NCBI GenBank assembly: GCA_013002265.1
Contig: JABDKK010000077.1
Span: 1-8,162 of the forward strand
Source of the DNA: Candidatus Nitrosopumilus sp.
Lineage (GTDB): Archaea > Thermoproteota > Nitrososphaeria > Nitrososphaerales > Nitrosopumilaceae
Direction of reading: 5' to 3'
DNA: 8,162 nt
The translations under genes and the position numbers were made by a program. Positions 4,875-8,162 of the stretch are shown one piece after another. The first letter of the stretch is position 1. Each line of letters opens with the position of its first letter. The notes beneath the pieces were generated by a model. The model worked only from the letters and a program-made list of their open reading frames with translations, was not told where the DNA came from and ran no database searches.

Positions 4875-6398
4875 TTAAATTTCAGACTTTTTTGGTTTTG
4901 ATGGTTTTTTAGCTGTGGTTTCAGACTTTTTTGGTTTTGATGGTTTTTTAGCTGTGGTTTCAGACTTTTTTGGTTTTGATGGTTTTTTAGCTGTGGTCGA
5001 AGATGTATGTTTTAGATCTTTTGTTTTTTCTTCAATCTTTCTCAATTTTAATTTTAATTTTTCATAATCGCTTTTTTCTTTTTTCAACTTTCGGACAAGA
5101 ATTTTTTGTTCAGATAGTTTTTTCTCATCTTCTTTTTTTAGAATAGAAATCTTTTCTTTCTCTTTGGAAATAGAATTAATTAATTTTAAACGCTGTTTTT
5201 TTGATTTCATTAAGTTCTTAATTTCTAATTTAAGAGAACCCTTTAATTCGTTGTATTTTGACAGTGCTGTTTTTTCACTCTCTATCTGGGACAGGATGGC
5301 GTCATACTCAGCTTGGGCCTTTTCCAGTGATTCCTTTTCTGATTTTAGCTTCTGCAGGTTCTCCTTTTGTTGTGCAGACTCGCCTTCAAGGGACTGCTGT
5401 TCCAGTCGAATTTGACTTCGGATTTCATCAAGTTGGGTTTTGGTTTTATTTAATTCGTCTTCTTCTTCTTTGAGTTGATTGATCAGTGTTTTTTGTTCAT
5501 AGGAATTAGACTGATAGGATTCCCGCATGTTTTTGAGACGGATTTGATCCTGTTGAATTTGGTTTTCTATTTCATTTTGTTCTTTTTGAATTTCAATTAA
5601 TTCGTCTTTTTCTGCCTTTGATTGTTTTGTTAGGGCATCTCGCTCTTCTTTGAGTTTATCTAAAAGTGCTACTCTTTCTGCTCTTACTCTTTCAACTTCA
5701 GCTTTTTGTGAACTTAATTGTTCAAATAACTTTGTCTGGGAAGCAATGAGTTCACGTTCTATTTTAATTTGGGATTCAAGATTAGTTTTTTCAGTTTCAA
5801 TTTGTTTTATTTGTTCTTGTGTTGCTAGTTTAATTTTGGATAACTCAGTGTTTTCAGATTCAGCAGGTATTTTCTCATCAGTAATTTTAACATCATTGTT
5901 CTTAGCAGTGTCATAAACGGTTACAACGGATTGGTCACCATTAAAACTGCTAGATATCACATCTCGGGTGTTTGTAATTTCTTGAAAAGAAGAGCTTACA
6001 CCATCAGTTTGTTTTGTAGTTTTTTTCTCAGAATTCTCACCTATGGGGTTATTGGATAATTCATTTAGTTTTTTCTGAACATACCTATAATCAGATTGAT
6101 ATAGAGATTTACCTTTTAAGAGTGTGTCATGGATTGATTGAAGTCGTCCATTATCTCCAGAACCAGCATCAATTAGTTTTTTTACTTGAGGTAAAAGTGG
6201 GTTCTGCAAATGTTCTTTATGTTTAAAGACAATAGAGGAACTCAGTAATTTTTCAACATAGAGTTTGTCAGATTCAAACAGGCTCTGGTTCTTTCTAAGC
6301 CGTGTTCTAATATTATCTAATCTGCCTGGATCACCCTTGCCAGTATCAATTAAGTGGTCTATTCTGTCAATGGTTTCTTCAATGGTTAATTCTTGCAT
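4875..6398 (-). CDS. Long coiled-coil protein with N-terminal GxGDxGRL repeats
   Basis: 507 aa. Residues 10-52 and 69-111 are two copies, 59 residues apart, of a helical module: LID(T/A)G(K/S)GD(P/N)GRL, then SL(F/Y)xSDxxYVxKxL. The same module occurs in other Nitrosopumilus-type proteins, to my knowledge without known function. Residues 115-190 are polar and low in order. Residues 190-465 are an almost unbroken charged heptad-type coiled coil (many KLKEERDAL-like stretches), SMC- or myosin-like but with no Walker A, Walker B or ABC signature, so it is not an SMC ATPase. The tail is three copies of a Lys/Pro/Ala block, AKKPSKPKKSE, resembling histone-H1-type DNA-binding tails. No signal peptide or membrane helix is present. 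ATG at 6398 is the only good start. It is transcribed towards the ParB-like gene and diverges from the Cys-containing membrane protein gene. A scaffold or nucleoid role is inferred from the tail only. Confidence 0.85.
   Translation of the reverse strand: MQELTIEETIDRIDHLIDTGKGDPGRLDNIRTRLRKNQSLFESDKLYVEKLLSSSIVFKHKEHLQNPLLPQVKKLIDAGSGDNGRLQSIHDTLLKGKSLYQSDYRYVQKKLNELSNNPIGENSEKKTTKQTDGVSSSFQEITNTRDVISSSFNGDQSVVTVYDTAKNNDVKITDEKIPAESENTELSKIKLATQEQIKQIETEKTNLESQIKIERELIASQTKLFEQLSSQKAEVERVRAERVALLDKLKEERDALTKQSKAEKDELIEIQKEQNEIENQIQQDQIRLKNMRESYQSNSYEQKTLINQLKEEEDELNKTKTQLDEIRSQIRLEQQSLEGESAQQKENLQKLKSEKESLEKAQAEYDAILSQIESEKTALSKYNELKGSLKLEIKNLMKSKKQRLKLINSISKEKEKISILKKEDEKKLSEQKILVRKLKKEKSDYEKLKLKLRKIEEKTKDLKHTSSTTAKKPSKPKKSETTAKKPSKPKKSETTAKKPSKPKKSEI
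4883..4997. repeat. 39-bp tandem repeat, 2.95 copies
   Basis: Units begin at 4883, 4922 and 4961, each starting CAGACTTTTTTGG. All are identical until 4998, where the third unit diverges. Each encodes 13 residues of the coiled-coil protein's tail (TTAKKPSKPKKSE). Perfect identity including third codon positions points to recent duplication; copy number may vary among strains. Confidence 0.95.
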
Positions 6399-6442
6399 TT
6401 TCTCTACGGTGTAATCTCAGTATTTTTCTTTGATATAAGAAT

Positions 6443-6450
6443 ATTATAAA
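6443..6450 (-). promoter_or_regulatory. TATA box for the coiled-coil gene
   Basis: The minus strand reads TTTATAAT about 48 nt before the ATG at 6398, giving a leader near 22 nt. A weaker box, TTATATC at 6432-6438, would give a leader near 11 nt. No clear ribosome binding site distinguishes them. Confidence 0.35.
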
Positions 6451-6568
6451 ATAATTTTTCTCACAGCGTATTATCAATTGGATGGAGGTACAGATCATTG
6501 TGTTCTGTTGTATTGAATTTAGCTAAGAAATTACTAAAATGCTATGCTCACAATTCTAATTTTTGATG

Positions 6569-6576
6569 TATAAATA
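6569..6576 (+). promoter_or_regulatory. TATA box for the Cys-containing membrane protein gene
   Basis: TATAAATA is centred 25 nt before the ATG at 6598, so transcription should start on the A of that ATG. This favours ATG 6598 over the in-frame TTG at 6592. Confidence 0.6.
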
Positions 6577-6597
6577 TAGCCCAACAAATCATTGTAC

Positions 6598-6915
6598 ATG
6601 TCAAGCATAACAAAGTCTAAATTAAAATTTCTTCTGATTCTGCCTATACTTGCAGGTATTGTTTATTTTGTAACCAGTATTGGTGATTTTGATATCGTGG
6701 AAAGTATGGATACTAAAAAATGGATGTTAGACCAATTTGCAATAAATTATGAAGCAATGATGATTGCGTGTAGTGAAGACGGCATCAGTGCTGAAGAATT
6801 ACAATCATGCCTTGATGCATTTGATGAAGTAAGGGAATTTTGTGCCATTGAGAGTGCAGAACAGTGCGGTGATGAAAAAATGGAACAGTTGGAACAAAAA
6901 TTATTAGACACATGA
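6598..6915 (+). CDS. Membrane-anchored protein with four Cys, 105 aa
   Basis: Start at ATG 6598, chosen because the TATA box predicts a leaderless mRNA there. Residues 1-10 are basic (SSITKSKLK); residues 11-27 (FLLILPILAGIVYFVTS) form one membrane helix or uncleaved signal anchor, placing the rest outside the membrane. The outer part is acidic and helical with four Cys: IACSEDG, LQSC, EFC and EQCGDE, spaced C-x12-C-x10-C-x7-C, which suits two disulfides in a helical hairpin. The segment SEDGISAEELQSCLD is faintly like an EF-hand region but lacks the full D-x-D-x-D loop. It is divergent from the coiled-coil gene and no gene follows in the same direction. I do not recognise a family and assign no function. 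Confidence 0.75.
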   Translation: MSSITKSKLKFLLILPILAGIVYFVTSIGDFDIVESMDTKKWMLDQFAINYEAMMIACSEDGISAEELQSCLDAFDEVREFCAIESAEQCGDEKMEQLEQKLLDT

Positions 6916-6956
6916 TGATGTATTTTTATGAAAAATTACGGTACAAATTCTTTTGA

Positions 6957-6992
6957 GAGCAGACAGCATGCTTATGCTCACAGTATTTTTTT
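6957..6992 (+). terminator. Hairpin plus T7 after the membrane protein gene
   Basis: AGCAT (6965-6969) pairs with ATGCT (6974-6978); GAGCA (6957-6961) with TGCTC (6975-6979) is an alternative. A run of seven T follows at 6986-6992. The order hairpin then T run, 40 nt after the stop, suits termination. Confidence 0.4.
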
Positions 6993-7091
6993 CTTGTACT
7001 TTGAGTTCTACTTTTAAGAGTATTTCACAAACAGTCCAGAACCTTTTTGACTCCAATAGATCTATGAATTAATGTACTGGAAATTTTGAAT

Positions 7092-7349
7092 CTATCTCTC
7101 TTTTTTGCCTTCAAGAATCAATTGAAGCCTTTCGATCATCATATTATGAATTATTATTTCCAATTCAATTGAAGAATTATCGACTATTCTCTTGCATTGT
7201 TTGATCTCTTCATGTAGTCTTTCTCTGATCTCCTGATCTTGAAATATCTGTTTTTTTAACAAAAATGCTTCTTTTTGGTTTTTTACAAAAATCTGTAGCC
7301 AATAATATCCCGTCTGACTGTCATCAATATCAATTTCCGTTATTTTCAA
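7092..7349 (-). CDS. Hypothetical protein, 85 aa
   Basis: The start is TTG at 7349, because a stop lies directly upstream in frame and no ATG is available near the N-terminus. The product starts KITEIDIDDSQTGYYWLQIF, probably a beta-strand region, then becomes a long charged helix (KNQKEAFLLKKQIFQDQEIR) and ends with a second helix (IIIHNMMIERLQLILEG). It has one Cys, no signal peptide and no membrane helix. Composition is consistent with a coding gene, and the frame is better than any overlapping one. A TATA-like TATTAAAA at 7358-7365 is too close to the TTG for a standard promoter. It may be a truncated gene. No family is recognised. Confidence 0.5.
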   Translation of the reverse strand: MKITEIDIDDSQTGYYWLQIFVKNQKEAFLLKKQIFQDQEIRERLHEEIKQCKRIVDNSSIELEIIIHNMMIERLQLILEGKKER

Positions 7350-7571
7350 CTAATTCATTTTAATATCGTGAAGTTAAGTTCTAGGAAGATCCAAAAACTT
7401 GATTATTTGCTTAGTTGGAAAATAGGCTGTTTTTAATGACAAATCTTTGCTGAAATGCTAAACAAAATCTATGAAACAAATCGGTGTTAAATTCTTTTTT
7501 GTTTTCACTGTATCAATCAGGACTATTTCCAACAAATCACAATACACGTAATTATCTAATCAGTTCCAGTA
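7350..7571. other. Gene-poor stretch
   Basis: Apart from a 26-codon ORF at 7471 (MKQIGVKFFFVFTVSIRT at its start, no clear promoter) and one arm of a 14-bp direct repeat at 7525-7538, I see no coding or structural signal. It adjoins the decayed gene at 7572 and may be part of the same degenerating region. Confidence 0.4.
7525..7538. repeat. 14-bp direct repeat, left copy
   Basis: ATTTCCAACAAATC here is identical to 8075-8088. The 10-bp core CCAACAAATC also occurs at 6581-6590, between the TATA box and ATG of the membrane protein gene. The pair flanks the decayed gene and the 44-aa ORF. Confidence 0.6.
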
Positions 7572-7890
7572 ATGACATGTTTACCACGATTTGATATTGA
7601 ACGTGTCAAGAGCCCTGATGTGGAAGTGTAGATGCAATCAAAGAATCAATAAACAATCTTAAGAAAAATGAATTAGTTTTTGAGATTCCTCAACCAAAAA
7701 AACGGTTTTTTACACACAGAAGAATACAATGACTTTAAAAAATCATAAAAATCACTATAACCTAAAAGTACTCCGAGGTTATTGAATATCAATTATCTTA
7801 GAAAATTTTAAAATCATTCTCAAAAATGGCTCGCATGATGTTACAGAAGAGCAAGAAAGAGAAGATGCTTTTTCAACACTAAGAATATTC
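7572..7890 (+). pseudogene. Decayed gene spread over three frames
   Basis: Protein-like segments follow one another in changing frames. From ATG 7572, frame 0 reads CLPRFDIERVKSPDVEV and stops at 7629-7631. From 7619, frame 2 reads VDAIKESINNLKKNELVFEI then PQPKKRF and stops at 7730. Near the T run at 7706-7711, frame 0 resumes as LHTEEYNDFKKS and stops at 7746. From 7786, another frame gives ILENFKIILKNGSHDVTEEQ then EREDAFSTLR. All are charged and helical with no low-complexity bias, and they line up as one protein of about 100 aa after small indels. An inverted repeat, ATAACCT (7757-7763) and AGGTTAT (7776-7782), lies in the broken part between the last two segments. The intact family is not recognised. 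Confidence 0.4.
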
Positions 7891-8013
7891 TTCTTTAGAA
7901 TTCTTAGCCATTTGACGGACCATTTTTCGATATACGTCTGCATACAATTTCATTTTAGAAATCTCTTCATCATTTTTATCTTGTATGTGGTCATCGTTAA
8001 TTTGATGTGACAT
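7879..8013 (-). CDS. Possible 44-aa charged small protein
   Basis: ATG at 8013, stop at 7879-7881. The product is polar and helical (DDHIQDKNDEEISKMKLYAD then VYRKMVRQMAKNSKEEYS), soluble and without Cys. The frame extends upstream to a TTG at 8085, but that part is hydrophobic and less protein-like. A TTTAAATG box on the minus strand at 8051-8058 would give a leader of about 15 nt. It overlaps the end of the decayed plus-strand gene by a few bases. No family is recognised; it may be a remnant. Confidence 0.35.
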   Translation of the reverse strand: MSHQINDDHIQDKNDEEISKMKLYADVYRKMVRQMAKNSKEEYS

Positions 8014-8074
8014 ATAACATAGTCTGAAAAAAATGGAAAAATGAACTACATTTAAAAAATTGACCTTTTGGCAA

Positions 8075-8088
8075 ATTTCCAACAAATC
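8075..8088. repeat. 14-bp direct repeat, right copy
   Basis: ATTTCCAACAAATC, identical to 7525-7538, 550 bp apart. Identity stops sharply on both sides. It could be a target duplication or short recombination site, but no transposase or integrase lies between the copies. Confidence 0.6.
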
Positions 8089-8162
8089 CTAACGTATCAT
8101 ATTCTCTAGTCATAACGAAACATAACACAAAATCACGCCCAGGAAGGGGGATTCTATTTTTT

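Noticed and set aside
4883..4997. CRISPR-like array
   Set aside because: The repeats are directly adjacent, have no unique spacers and keep a coding frame.
5164..5916. Several plus-strand ORFs inside the coiled-coil gene
   Set aside because: They are Ser/Phe/Cys-rich mirror images of Glu/Lys-rich coiled-coil codons on the other strand.
6412..6502. Minus-strand frame with ATG upstream of the coiled-coil gene
   Set aside because: The composition is irregular, it overlaps the TATA boxes, and it is not in frame with the coiled-coil gene.
7696..7711. A7-CGG-T6 hairpin as a terminator
   Set aside because: It lies within the decayed coding sequence, has a 3-nt loop and an A/T-only stem, and coincides with one of the frameshifts; slippage at the homopolymer explains it better.

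Overview
The window looks like an accessory stretch of a Nitrosopumilus-type marine archaeon (Nitrososphaerota, formerly Thaumarchaeota). The evidence is AT-rich DNA with Lys-rich proteins, archaeal TATA boxes about 25 nt ahead of start codons with almost no leader, C-terminal SHOCT-type helices, and the motif IPxWIKNNAxWW that is common in proteins of this phylum. Assignment is by family knowledge; no marker gene (rRNA, amoA) is present.

Positions 1-541 hold no convincing intact gene: the end of a reading frame at the left edge, a possible 35-aa ORF with an inverted repeat over its start, and an open frame carrying a divergent IPxW-type motif. Positions 542-1758 (minus strand) hold a three-gene set: a 153-aa SHOCT protein, a 58-aa two-helix membrane protein that begins two codons after the SHOCT stop and in the same frame, and a second, 175-aa SHOCT protein. 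Positions 1930-2088 hold a 52-aa Cys-rich putative metal-binding protein. Positions 2259-2926 hold a broken gene whose two halves join if one C is restored near 2618; its second half ends with the IPQWIKNNAKWW module.

Positions 3079-4657 (plus strand) hold an AbiV-like HEPN protein and a ParB-family DNA-binding protein. Facing them (minus strand, 6398-4875) is a 507-aa coiled-coil protein with two N-terminal copies of a GxGDxGRL module and a Lys/Pro/Ala-rich tail encoded by three near-perfect 39-bp repeats. Between the two converging genes is a 61-aa ORF with CxxC and clustered His, with a TATA box overlapping the 3' end of the coiled-coil gene. The ParB-like and coiled-coil proteins could both act on DNA or chromosome organisation, but the sequence does not show that they work together.

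Positions 6598-6915 hold a leaderless gene for a membrane-anchored protein with four Cys. The rest is sparse: an 85-aa hypothetical protein, a decayed gene at 7572-7890 spread over three frames, and a possible 44-aa protein. Overall this is an accessory region rich in small ORFs and gene remnants, with one defence-type gene. No rRNA, tRNA, CRISPR array, transposase or integrase was seen.
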